64,000 nucleotides of DNA from positions 124,001 through 188,000 of the forward strand of contig NZ_MUNV01000005.1 in the NCBI RefSeq assembly GCF_002001125.1, in the 5' to 3' direction. Under the pieces are notes generated by a model. The model had not been told where the DNA came from, ran no database searches, and saw only the letters and a list, made by a program, of their open reading frames with translations. The DNA is from Rhodanobacter sp. B04 (GTDB lineage Bacteria; Pseudomonadota; Gammaproteobacteria; Xanthomonadales; Rhodanobacteraceae). Made by a program: the position numbers and the translations under genes. The first letter of the stretch is position 1. Each line of letters opens with the position of its first letter. Shown here piece after piece: positions 46,461 through 55,195 of the stretch.

Positions 46461-46627
46461 GTCAGCTCGCGGTGAACCTCACCGGGACAACTTCTGTGGC
46501 GACATGGCTGCCGATGGGCCCCATGCGGCGTCCTTCCAGCAGATGCCGCAGTCAGCCGAGGCCGGAGGCGAGACAGCGTGCCTTTTCATGGCATGGACTG
46601 GCTATCAAGCCACAGCCCGGTTCACGG

Positions 46628-47422
46628 TCACACCACCGAGCGCACCACACCGCCATCCACACGCACCGCCGCACCGGTGGTTGCCGAGGCCTGTTCCGAG
46701 GCGAGGTACACCGCAAGGTTGGCAACCTCATCGACGGTAGCGAGCCGCTTGATCAGCGACGACGGGCGATGGGTGGCGATGAAATCGCGTTCGACCTGTT
46801 CCAGCGGCACGCCCTGCTCCGCCGCGATCTTGCCGAAGAAGTCGCCGACGCCCTCGGAGCGGGTCGGACCGGGCAGGATCGCGTTGACGGTGACGCCGGT
46901 GCCGGCCAGCGACTCGGCGAGGCCGCGCGACACGGCAAGCTGGGCGGTCTTGGTGGTGCCGTAATGAACCATCTCGGCGGGAATCTGCACGCCCGACTCG
47001 CTGGAGATGAACTGCACGCGGCCCCACCCGCGCTGCGCCATGCCCTGCGCGTAATGCCGCGCCAGCCGCACGCCGCTCATCACGTTGACCTCGAAGAAGT
47101 GCAGCCAGTCCTCGTCGGCAATCTCGAAGAACGCCTTCGGCTCGAAGATGCCAAGGTTGTTGACCAGGATATCGGTCTGCGGCACCTGCGCGATCAGGTG
47201 CTCGGCGCCTTCGCGCGTGCCGAGGTCGCCGGCCACGCCGCTGAGGCGTGCACCGCCGACGTTCCTCGCGATGCTGGCGATGGCTTCGTCCACGCGCGCC
47301 GGCGTGCGCCCGGTGATGACCACGTGCGCACCCGCCGCCGCGAGGCCGCTGGCGATCGCCAGGCCGATGCCGGCGGTGGAACCGGTGACGATCGCGTGGC
47401 GCCTGCTCAAGTCGATGTGCAT
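46628..47422 (-). CDS. SDR-family oxidoreductase
   Basis: This 264-aa classical short-chain dehydrogenase starts MHIDLSRRHAIVTGSTAGIG, with the nucleotide-binding TGxxxGIG motif (residues 13-20), NNLG, the catalytic Ser in FISSESG, and YGTTK (Tyr and Lys). The C-terminal VDGGVVRSVV is typical of the family. The preference of Thr-Gly-Ser followed by ITGRTPARV suggests NADP(H). The start at 47422 has GGGAGAA upstream. Substrate unknown; no pathway neighbours. Confidence 0.88.
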   Translation of the reverse strand: MHIDLSRRHAIVTGSTAGIGLAIASGLAAAGAHVVITGRTPARVDEAIASIARNVGGARLSGVAGDLGTREGAEHLIAQVPQTDILVNNLGIFEPKAFFEIADEDWLHFFEVNVMSGVRLARHYAQGMAQRGWGRVQFISSESGVQIPAEMVHYGTTKTAQLAVSRGLAESLAGTGVTVNAILPGPTRSEGVGDFFGKIAAEQGVPLEQVERDFIATHRPSSLIKRLATVDEVANLAVYLASEQASATTGAAVRVDGGVVRSVV

Positions 47423-47575
47423 GAATGTTCTCCCATGGGAATGACGACGCGACGCAAGGCCACGCACTGTCGTGTTGCGGATTGAGGGCGACAGGCTGAA
47501 GAATCAAGCCATGGCATGACCTGGTGCGAGCGCGGCATATGCATGGAACGACGCTGGCCGCAGCCCGCAACGCCG

Positions 47576-50479
47576 CTAGCGCATCTTCTGCGGCATGTCG
47601 AAAAACGCCTCCGCCTCGTGCGCCGGCAAGGCCATGCCCAGGTGGTTGCCTTGCAATTCGTCACACCCCATACGGGCAAGAAAAGCCGCCTGCGCCGGCG
47701 TCTCCACACCTTCGGCAGCCACGACCATGTGCAGTTGATGGGCAAGTTCGACGATGGTCTGCGCGATGGCGCCGTCGTCGACATCGGCCGGCAGCCCGCG
47801 CACGAAGCTCTGATCGATCTTGAGCTTGTCGATCGGAAACTGCTTCAGGTAGGCCAGGCTGGAATAGCCGGTGCCGAAATCATCCAGTGAAAGCCGCGCG
47901 CCGAGCAGCTTGAGCCCGGTCAGCGTGCGGCGGACCCGCGCGACGTTTTCCATCAGCGCGCTCTCGGTCATCTCGATATCCAGCATGCCCGCCGGCACGG
48001 CATGCCGGTGCAGCGCCTCGCCGACCTGGTCGACCAGGCCGGGGTGCTGCAACTGCTGTGCGGAGACATTGATGGCCACGGTGAAATCGCGATACCCGCG
48101 ATCGAGCCATGCGCGCATTTGCCGGGCGGCACGATCCAGTACCCATTCGCCGATCTCGGGCATCAGGCCCAGCGCCTCGGCGATCGGAATGAAGCGGCAC
48201 GGCGATACCTGGCCGAGTTCGCGGCTGTTCCAGCGCAGCAGTGCCTCGAAGCCGGTCAGCGCATGATCAGGCGCCGCGTGCTGCGGCTGGTAGTAAAGCT
48301 CCAGCTCATCCAGGCGGATCGCATCGCGCAGATGGCGCCCCAGCAACAGCCGCTCTTCGAGGTCGTGCATCTGACCGATGGAGAATTCGCAGATCCGGTC
48401 GCGCCCCTCGCGCTTGGCCTGCGTCATCGCGGCTTCGGCGCTGCGCAGCAGGCTGCGCGGATTCTCGCCATGGTCAGGCGAATGGCTGATGCCGACGCTG
48501 GCGGTCAGCAACAGCCGGTAGTCGCGGCCCTCGATCGGCTCGGCAACGGCCATGCGCATTTGCTCGGCCAGCTCCCGTACGGCACCCCGCGACAAATCGC
48601 GAACCGCCACCACGAACTTGTCGCCGGCGATGCGCGCGATCTGCCCCTGCGCGCCCACCACTGCTTGCAGGCGCCCAGCCAGACGCTGCAGCACATCGTC
48701 GCCGGTCACGTGGCCGACCGACTCATTGACCACCTGGAAGCGATCGAGGCCGACCATCAGCACCCAGGCCGGAACAGCCGGATCCTGCAGCATCACGGCA
48801 AGTGCGCGCTCCAGCATCAGGTGATGCGGCAAACCGGTGACCGCATCGTGGCTGGACGCATGGGCCAGTTCCTCCTCGGCCCGGCGACGCTCGGTGATGT
48901 CGCGTGCCACGGCGTAGAGCATGCCGTCCGGTGCGGCGAACGAAACCCACTCCAGCAAGCGCTCGCTGCCATCGCGGCACACGCAACGGTTGACGAACTC
49001 ATGTACCTGCGGCCCCGTCCCGGTCATCGCCGGCATCGGGTCCGTTCCGGCACCGTCTTGCGGCAACAGAAAGTCCCGGTAGCTTTTCGACATCAGCTCC
49101 TCGGCGCTGTAGCCGCTGACACGCGGCAGCGACGGATTGAACTGGACCAGCCGCCCGGTGTGCGGATCGAAGATGCAGAAGATCTCCAGCGACATTTCGA
49201 AGAAACGGTTGCGCTGGCGCAGGCGCCCGACCAGCCGGTCGCTCTCGATCGCGATGCCGGTGATCGGCAGCATGCGGTCGATACTCTGCAACTCCTCCGG
49301 TCGCGGCTCGCGCGATTCGCGGTAGTACACCGCGAAGGTGCCGAGCACTTCGCCGTGGCTGCCGAACACCGGGGTCGACCAGCAGGCTTTCAGGCCATGG
49401 GCCAGCGCGAGCTCCCGGTAGCCCTCCCAGTGCCGGTGCGTGGCGATGTCCGCCACCACCACCCGTTCGCAGCGCCACGCGGCGGTGCCGCATGAACCGC
49501 GCGACTCGCCGATCTCCAGTCCGTTCACCGTCCGGTTGTACGCATCGGGCAGGCTGGGCGCGGCGCCATGCAGTACGTGCCGGCCTTCCTCATCCAGCAG
49601 CAGCAGCGAGCACAGCGCACCCGGATTCAGCGTTTCGTGCAGACACGCAATGCGCTGCAGGCTTTCCACGAGGGGTTGCTGTGCCGCGATCCCGACCAGA
49701 ATCTCATGCTGGCCGACGGCCATCTGCTCGGCCCGCTTGCGTTCGGTGATGTCCTGGCATGCACCCAGCATGCGGATGGCTCGGCCCGTCTCGTCGACAT
49801 CCACGGTGCCGCGGCTGAGCAAGGCGCGCTCGTCGCCATCCGCCCGCACGATGCGCTCCTCGAACTCGAACGGCTGCCGGTCGCGCAATGCCTGCTCGAC
49901 GATACCTTGCACGCGCGCACGGTCCTGCGGATGCACCAGGGCCAGATAGGCCTGGAGCGTGGCCGCATGGCGTGTGGGCGTCACGCCGTAGATGCGGTAC
50001 AACTCAGCCGACCAGGTCACCCGGTTGCCGGCGATGTCCCATTCCCAGCTGCCGATGTGCGCCACCTGCTGGGCCTGGTCGAGCATGCGCTGGTGTTGCT
50101 GCAGCGCCTGCTCGGCCTGCTTGCGCTCGGTGATGTCGAGGAAATGGATGGTCAGGCCGTTTGCCGACGGGTAGATGCGGTTCTCGAACCAGCGGTTCGG
50201 CGGATAGAACGCCTCGAGCTGGATCGGGCGCTGCTCGGCCATCGCCTGCTCGTAGGCGCGCTGCAGCGGCTGGTCGACCCCTTCCGGAAATTCCGTCCAG
50301 ATGTGTCTGCCGATCAGCTCCTCGGCGGGACGGCCAAGGAACTCGCAGGCCTTCGCATTCAGATAGGTGTAGCGCCAGTCTCGATCCAGCGCCACGTACG
50401 CATCGGTGATGCGGTCGAATATCTGATGAAGCTCCGACTCCTGCCGAATGTGTTCCATGGAGGCATGCGATCCTGTCAT
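47576..50479 (-). CDS. PAS-PAS-GAF-PAS-GGDEF-EAL c-di-GMP phosphodiesterase
   Basis: The 967-aa cytoplasmic sensor has PAS (about 12-118), PAS/PAC (135-250), GAF (255-412), PAS (425-530), GGDEF (540-700) and EAL (715-960) domains. The GGDEF motif is AGDKF (618-622), so cyclase activity is unlikely. The EAL domain keeps FEALLRW (745-747 EAL), NVSAQQL, DDFGTGYSSL, DQSFVRGL and AEGVET, the metal and catalytic residues of an active phosphodiesterase. It should lower c-di-GMP in response to small-molecule or redox signals. No membrane segments are seen. Alternative start at 50458. Confidence 0.93.
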   Translation of the reverse strand: MTGSHASMEHIRQESELHQIFDRITDAYVALDRDWRYTYLNAKACEFLGRPAEELIGRHIWTEFPEGVDQPLQRAYEQAMAEQRPIQLEAFYPPNRWFENRIYPSANGLTIHFLDITERKQAEQALQQHQRMLDQAQQVAHIGSWEWDIAGNRVTWSAELYRIYGVTPTRHAATLQAYLALVHPQDRARVQGIVEQALRDRQPFEFEERIVRADGDERALLSRGTVDVDETGRAIRMLGACQDITERKRAEQMAVGQHEILVGIAAQQPLVESLQRIACLHETLNPGALCSLLLLDEEGRHVLHGAAPSLPDAYNRTVNGLEIGESRGSCGTAAWRCERVVVADIATHRHWEGYRELALAHGLKACWSTPVFGSHGEVLGTFAVYYRESREPRPEELQSIDRMLPITGIAIESDRLVGRLRQRNRFFEMSLEIFCIFDPHTGRLVQFNPSLPRVSGYSAEELMSKSYRDFLLPQDGAGTDPMPAMTGTGPQVHEFVNRCVCRDGSERLLEWVSFAAPDGMLYAVARDITERRRAEEELAHASSHDAVTGLPHHLMLERALAVMLQDPAVPAWVLMVGLDRFQVVNESVGHVTGDDVLQRLAGRLQAVVGAQGQIARIAGDKFVVAVRDLSRGAVRELAEQMRMAVAEPIEGRDYRLLLTASVGISHSPDHGENPRSLLRSAEAAMTQAKREGRDRICEFSIGQMHDLEERLLLGRHLRDAIRLDELELYYQPQHAAPDHALTGFEALLRWNSRELGQVSPCRFIPIAEALGLMPEIGEWVLDRAARQMRAWLDRGYRDFTVAINVSAQQLQHPGLVDQVGEALHRHAVPAGMLDIEMTESALMENVARVRRTLTGLKLLGARLSLDDFGTGYSSLAYLKQFPIDKLKIDQSFVRGLPADVDDGAIAQTIVELAHQLHMVVAAEGVETPAQAAFLARMGCDELQGNHLGMALPAHEAEAFFDMPQKMR

Positions 50480-50613
50480 GCGAAGCGGCCGAACAGGCTC
50501 GGCAGGTTAAGCGATGCCGCACGAGCGCCGCAATGCGGATTTTTCCCAGGTCCACGCGAAACTCTGCGCAAGCCCAAAACTTGCCGGGAGCTTGCGCGCC
50601 GCGGCTCGCGGGT

Positions 50614-51636
50614 CTAGCGCAGGCTCGAGCGCCGCACCATCAGCTTCACCGGCAGCACTTCGCTTTCCACCGGCTCGCCGCGGATCAGGCTGAGCAGGCT
50701 GTCGACCAGGGTTTCGCCAGCCTGGCGGGTGTCCTGCAGGATGGTGGTAAGCGGCGGATTGACGAAGCTGGCCATGGCGATGTCGTCGAAACCGGCCAGC
50801 GCAACATCCTGCGGCACGCGCAGGCCGTGATCGCTGAGCGCGTGCATCGCACCGATCGCGATCAGGTCGCTGGCGGCGAATACCGCGTCGAAGCCGGCCT
50901 CGCGCATGATCAGCGCGCGCATGGCCTCGTAGCCAGAGCGTTCGGTGCTCTCGGCGTTTTCCTGCAAATCGGCATCGGGCTCCAGGCCGGCCTGCCGCAA
51001 GGCATCGGCATAGCCGCGGTAGCGCGCGAAGAATTCCGGATAATGGCTGGAGGCGTCGCCTAGGAAGGCGACACGGCGGCAGCCGCGCTCCAGCAGGTGC
51101 TCGGCCACCATCTGGCCGCCACGGAAATTGTCGCAGCCGATCGAGACGCCCGGCTGATCGGGCAGCACCGCGCCCCAGCGCACGAAGCGGGTGCCCTGGG
51201 CGACCAGCTTCTCCAGCTTGTCGCAATAGGCCAGGTAATCACCATAGCCAAGCAGGATCAGGCCATCGGCCTTCTTGCTGTCGGCGAAATCGGCATGCCA
51301 GTCGCGCGAGAACTGCTGGAACGAGATCAGCAGGTCGTAACCCTGCAGCGCACAGGCGCGGGTGATCGAGCCGAGCATCGACAGGAAGAACGGGTTGATG
51401 TGCGACTCGTCGGCGGTGGGGTCCTCGAAGAACAGCAGGGCCAGCGTGCCGGTATGCATCCGGCGCAGGTTGGAGGCGTTCTTGTCGAGCTTGTAGTTGA
51501 GCTGTTCGGCCGCGGCCTCGATGCGCCGGCGGGTTTCCTCATTGACCAGCGGGCTGCCGCGCAGCGCGCGCGACACCGTGGCCTGGGATACCCCGGCGAG
51601 ATGGGCGATGTCGATCGAAGTGGATTTTCCCTTCAT
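50614..51636 (-). CDS. LacI-family transcriptional regulator (2)
   Basis: This 340-aa regulator begins MKGKSTSIDIAHLAGVSQATVSRALRGS (HTH residues 7-26, recognition helix Ser-Gln-Ala), followed by hinge NYKLDKNASNLR and a sugar-binding effector domain (GTLALLFFEDPTADESHINPFF). The ATG at 51636 starts at the HTH. The MFS sugar porter gene lies 160 bp upstream on the same strand, so they may share operator E. Because both sit with a TGAATACGTATgCA site, this is my preferred candidate for the regulator of that palindrome, though the LacI at 38686 is not excluded. Confidence 0.92.
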   Translation of the reverse strand: MKGKSTSIDIAHLAGVSQATVSRALRGSPLVNEETRRRIEAAAEQLNYKLDKNASNLRRMHTGTLALLFFEDPTADESHINPFFLSMLGSITRACALQGYDLLISFQQFSRDWHADFADSKKADGLILLGYGDYLAYCDKLEKLVAQGTRFVRWGAVLPDQPGVSIGCDNFRGGQMVAEHLLERGCRRVAFLGDASSHYPEFFARYRGYADALRQAGLEPDADLQENAESTERSGYEAMRALIMREAGFDAVFAASDLIAIGAMHALSDHGLRVPQDVALAGFDDIAMASFVNPPLTTILQDTRQAGETLVDSLLSLIRGEPVESEVLPVKLMVRRSSLR

Positions 51637-51795
51637 CTGCAGCCTGATCCGGAATCCGCTCAACGGACGGCGAAACGCCGCCGGCTGTTCCGAATCCTAG
51701 CTGCTTTGCGCACCGCCTGTCGTATTCCGCCCGGCGCTCGCCGATGCGGCGGCAGTCCAGCGGCCGCCGCCGGGAGGGGCCCGGGATCGAAGTCC

Positions 51796-53220
51796 TCAGG
51801 CGCGCATGTCCTCCAGCTCGACTCCCTTGGTCTCGCGTACCGCGTACAGCACGAACAGCAGCGACAGCAGCGCGAAACCGGCATACAGCCCATAGGCAAA
51901 GGTCAGGCCGATCTCGGCCAGCGCCGGGAAGCTGCTGGTGATCGCGAAGTTCGCCAGCCATTGCGCCGCGGCGGCCACCGCCAGCGCGGTGGCGCGGATG
52001 CGGTTCGGAAACATCTCGCCCAGCAGCACCCACACCACCGGGCCCCAGCTCACCCCGAAGAACACCACATAGGCGTTCGCCGCGACCAGCGCGACGATGC
52101 CGGTGGCGCCGGGCAGGCTGAGCGTGGCGCCGCTGCCGGTGGCCTGCGAGAAACACCATGCCATCAGCCCCAGGGTGATCGCCATGCCGGCCGATCCGAT
52201 CACGAGCAGCGGCTTGCGGCCGATCCGGTCGACCAGGGCGATCGCCACCAGGGTCACCAGCACGTTGACCACCGAGGTGGCCACGGTGATGGTGAACGAA
52301 TCGGCCTCGCTGAAGCCGACCGAATGCCACAGGGTGGACGAGTAATAGAAGATCACGTTGATGCCGACGAACTGCTGGAACACCGACAGCAGGATGCCGA
52401 TCCACACCACCGGCAGCAGGCCGGCGGCCTTGCCGAGCAGGTCGCTCAGGCGCGGCTGGTGTTCCGAACGCAGGCTGTCCTCGATGTCGTGCAGCTTGCT
52501 GTCCAGCGCGGCGTCGCTGTGCATGTTCAGCACCTCGCGCAGTACATCCCTGGCTTCGGCCAGGCGCCCCTTGGCCACCAGATAACGCGGCGACTCCGGC
52601 ACGCCCAGCACCAGGGTGCCGTAGATCAGCGCCGGCAGCACCGCCGCCAGGAACATCCAGCGCCACGCGCCCAGCCCGAACCACAGCGCATGCGAGGCAC
52701 CGCCGGCCGAACCGGCCAGCCATGCATCGCTGAGCAGGGCGGCGAAGATGCCAAGCACGATCGCCAGCTGCTGCATCGAGCCGAGCCGGCCGCGGATATA
52801 CGCAGGCGACACTTCGGCGATGTAGGTCGGCGCGATCACCGAGGCCACGCCGACGCCGATGCCTCCGACCAGCCGCCACAGGATCAGCTGCCACACCGCA
52901 CCCGCCAGTCCCGAACCCAGCGCGCTGGCCACCAGCAATGCGGCTGCCACCTGCATGGTGCGCACGCGGCCCCAGCGGTTCGCCAGCATGCCGGCATACC
53001 ACGCGCCCAGCGCCGAGCCGAGCAAGGCGCACGACACGGCGAAACCGGTCTGTGCCGCATCCAGGCTGAAACTGCCGCGGATCGCTTCGACCGCACCATT
53101 GATCACCGCGGTGTCGAACCCGAACAGGAAGCCACCCAGTGCCGCCGCCGCCGAGATCAGCACCACCCGTGCGGTGGCACGCTGCCCCAGCCCATCATCT
53201 GTCGCGTCCACTGTGCTCAT
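51796..53220 (-). CDS. MFS sugar porter (glucose/galactose/xylose:H+ symporter type)
   Basis: The 474-aa inner-membrane transporter has 12 helices and the sugar-porter signatures: GGFLFGFDTAVINGA in TM1, RLVGGIGVGVAS, PESPRYLV after TM6, QQFVGINVIFYYSS in TM7, VDRIGRKPLL, and GPVVWVLLGEMFPNRIR in TM10. These match bacterial glucose or xylose symporters. It likely imports glucose released in the periplasm by the GH31 and GH13 enzymes. Operator E lies 73 bp upstream. It belongs functionally with the alpha-glucan genes although 8 kb of unrelated DNA separates them. Confidence 0.93.
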   Translation of the reverse strand: MSTVDATDDGLGQRATARVVLISAAAALGGFLFGFDTAVINGAVEAIRGSFSLDAAQTGFAVSCALLGSALGAWYAGMLANRWGRVRTMQVAAALLVASALGSGLAGAVWQLILWRLVGGIGVGVASVIAPTYIAEVSPAYIRGRLGSMQQLAIVLGIFAALLSDAWLAGSAGGASHALWFGLGAWRWMFLAAVLPALIYGTLVLGVPESPRYLVAKGRLAEARDVLREVLNMHSDAALDSKLHDIEDSLRSEHQPRLSDLLGKAAGLLPVVWIGILLSVFQQFVGINVIFYYSSTLWHSVGFSEADSFTITVATSVVNVLVTLVAIALVDRIGRKPLLVIGSAGMAITLGLMAWCFSQATGSGATLSLPGATGIVALVAANAYVVFFGVSWGPVVWVLLGEMFPNRIRATALAVAAAAQWLANFAITSSFPALAEIGLTFAYGLYAGFALLSLLFVLYAVRETKGVELEDMRA

Positions 53221-53292
53221 CGCGTCTCCCCAACGTCATGGCATCAAAAATATGTGCGCCGAGTCTGCACCGTGGCCTTTGATGTGTCCGGC

Positions 53293-53306
53293 TGAATACG
53301 TATGCA
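53293..53306. promoter_or_regulatory. Operator copy E upstream of the sugar porter
   Basis: TGAATACGTATGCA is identical to copies C and D. On the side facing the sugar porter there is no TACCAT at 29 nt; CATATT/TATTTT lies about one helical turn further. Confidence 0.7.
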
Positions 53307-53333
53307 GTGCAGGCGCAGAAAATCGGGCGAGGT

Positions 53334-55040
53334 TCAGGCAACACGCGGTGCCGCCTCACCCGCACGCAGGTGTTCGAGCATGCCACGCGCCAGCTCGGGT
53401 TCGGCCAGCACCACCAGGTCGGCGCCCTGCTGCTGCAGGTGCGCCATGCAGGCATCGGAATCGGCACGGGCAATGATCTGCAGCTGCGGATTGGCCAGTC
53501 GCGCCACCCGCACCACCTCGCCGCTCTCGAACGCATCTGGCACGGTCACCACCAGCGCGCGCGCCTGGGTGAGATTGGCCGCTTCCAGTACATCGTCCCG
53601 CGCCGCGTTGCCGACGATCGTCTCGATACCGTGCTGGCGCAGCATCGCGACCCGCTCCTTTTCCTCTTCCAGCACCAGTACGGCATGGCCCTGCCGCTGC
53701 AGTGCCTCACCGACCAGCCGCCCCACCTGACCGTAGCCGGCCACCACCACATGCCCGCTCAGCGCGCTGGTCGCGAGGGTCTCGGGTGCCGGTTCGACCA
53801 TCGCGGGCACCACCGCGTCGCCGTGCTGCCCGGCTTCGCGTGCATCCAGCCATGGCTTGGCACGATCGAGCAGCTTGAACAGCAACGGGTTGATCAGGAT
53901 CGACAGGATCGCCGCGGCCAGCAGCACGTCCTGCGCCTCCCTCGACACCAGGTTCTGCGCCACGCCCACGCCGATCAGGATGAACGAGAACTCGCCGATC
54001 TGCGCCAGGCTGGTGGCAATCGTCAATGCGGTGCGCAAAGGCCGCCCGGACGCCAGCACGATGCCGAAGGCCGCCAGCGATTTGCCGACCACGATGATGA
54101 GAAGCGCCGCCAGCACCACCAGCGGCTGGGTCAGCACCACCTGGTAGTTGAACAGCATGCCGATCGAGACGAAGAACAGCACCGCGAACGCATCGCGCAA
54201 CGGCAGGGTTTCCTCGGTCGCGCGCTGGGCCAGTTTCGACTCGCCCATCATCATGCCGGCGAAGAACGCGCCCAGCTCGAACGACACCCCGAACAGGCCC
54301 GCCGCGCCGAACGCCACGCCCAGCGCGATTGCCAGCACCGCGAGACGGAACAGCTCGCGCGAACCGGTGTGCGCGACGACCTTGAGTATCCACGGGATCA
54401 GCCGCTTGCCGACCACCAGCATCACCGCCACGAACAACACCACCTTGCCGATGGTCAGCGCGACCGTCCCGGCGATCGCCGGGAACGACAGGCTGGCGCC
54501 GCCCTGCCCGCCGCCACCGAGTGCCAGCCCGATCGCCGGCAGCAACACCAGCGCCAGCACCATCGCCAGGTCCTCGACGATCAGCCAGCCGACCGCGATG
54601 CGGCCGCGCTCGGTCTCCATCAGGCGGCGCTCTTCGATCGCCCGCAGCAGCACCACCGTACTGGCCACCGACAGCGCCAGGCCGAACACCAAGCTTTGCG
54701 CAAACGGCCAGCCCAGGCCCCAGCCGAGCAGCATGCCGAGCACGGTCGCCACCGCCATCTGTCCCAGCGCGCCCGGAATCGCGATGCTTTTTACCGAGAG
54801 CAGGTCCTTCAGCGAAAAATGCAGGCCCACGCCAAACATCAGCAGCACCACGCCCAGCTCGGCCAGCTGGTGCGCCAGATGGCCGTCGGCCACATAACCC
54901 GGCGTGAATGGGCCAACCACCACGCCAGCCATCAGATAACCGGCCAGCGGCGGCAACTTCAACTTGTACGCGAGTGCCGCCAATACGAAGGCCAGCACGA
55001 TGCCGCTGACAAGGGTGGCGATGAGCGGGGCGTCGTGCAT
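53334..55040 (-). CDS. KefB/YbaL-type cation:proton antiporter with RCK domain
   Basis: The 568-aa protein comprises a CPA2 Na+/H+-exchanger domain with about 12 helices (start IATLVSGIVLAFVLAALAYKLKLPPLAGYLMAG; GVSFELGAFFAGMMMGESKLA) and a C-terminal TrkA-N/RCK domain with Rossmann motif VVVAGYGQVGRLVG (about residue 425) and a closing ADSDACMAHLQQQGADLVV. The family exports K+ or Na+, often in pH or electrophile stress. The residue pattern resembles YbaL more than KefC. ATG at 55040 precedes TM1; further upstream frame has no membrane features. No KefF/G partner is adjacent. Confidence 0.9.
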   Translation of the reverse strand: MHDAPLIATLVSGIVLAFVLAALAYKLKLPPLAGYLMAGVVVGPFTPGYVADGHLAHQLAELGVVLLMFGVGLHFSLKDLLSVKSIAIPGALGQMAVATVLGMLLGWGLGWPFAQSLVFGLALSVASTVVLLRAIEERRLMETERGRIAVGWLIVEDLAMVLALVLLPAIGLALGGGGQGGASLSFPAIAGTVALTIGKVVLFVAVMLVVGKRLIPWILKVVAHTGSRELFRLAVLAIALGVAFGAAGLFGVSFELGAFFAGMMMGESKLAQRATEETLPLRDAFAVLFFVSIGMLFNYQVVLTQPLVVLAALLIIVVGKSLAAFGIVLASGRPLRTALTIATSLAQIGEFSFILIGVGVAQNLVSREAQDVLLAAAILSILINPLLFKLLDRAKPWLDAREAGQHGDAVVPAMVEPAPETLATSALSGHVVVAGYGQVGRLVGEALQRQGHAVLVLEEEKERVAMLRQHGIETIVGNAARDDVLEAANLTQARALVVTVPDAFESGEVVRVARLANPQLQIIARADSDACMAHLQQQGADLVVLAEPELARGMLEHLRAGEAAPRVA

Positions 55041-55195
55041 ACGCGATCCTTTCACAGTACGACCATGGAAACCGCACGACATGACAGCCGTACGGCATGC
55101 AGAGGTGTGCGCCGCCGTCGTCCGACGCTGGCCTGCACGCGCAAGATCCTTCAGTTGTAAGGGCGATCCGCAGCCAGCGCAAGCGGCATGCGCAC

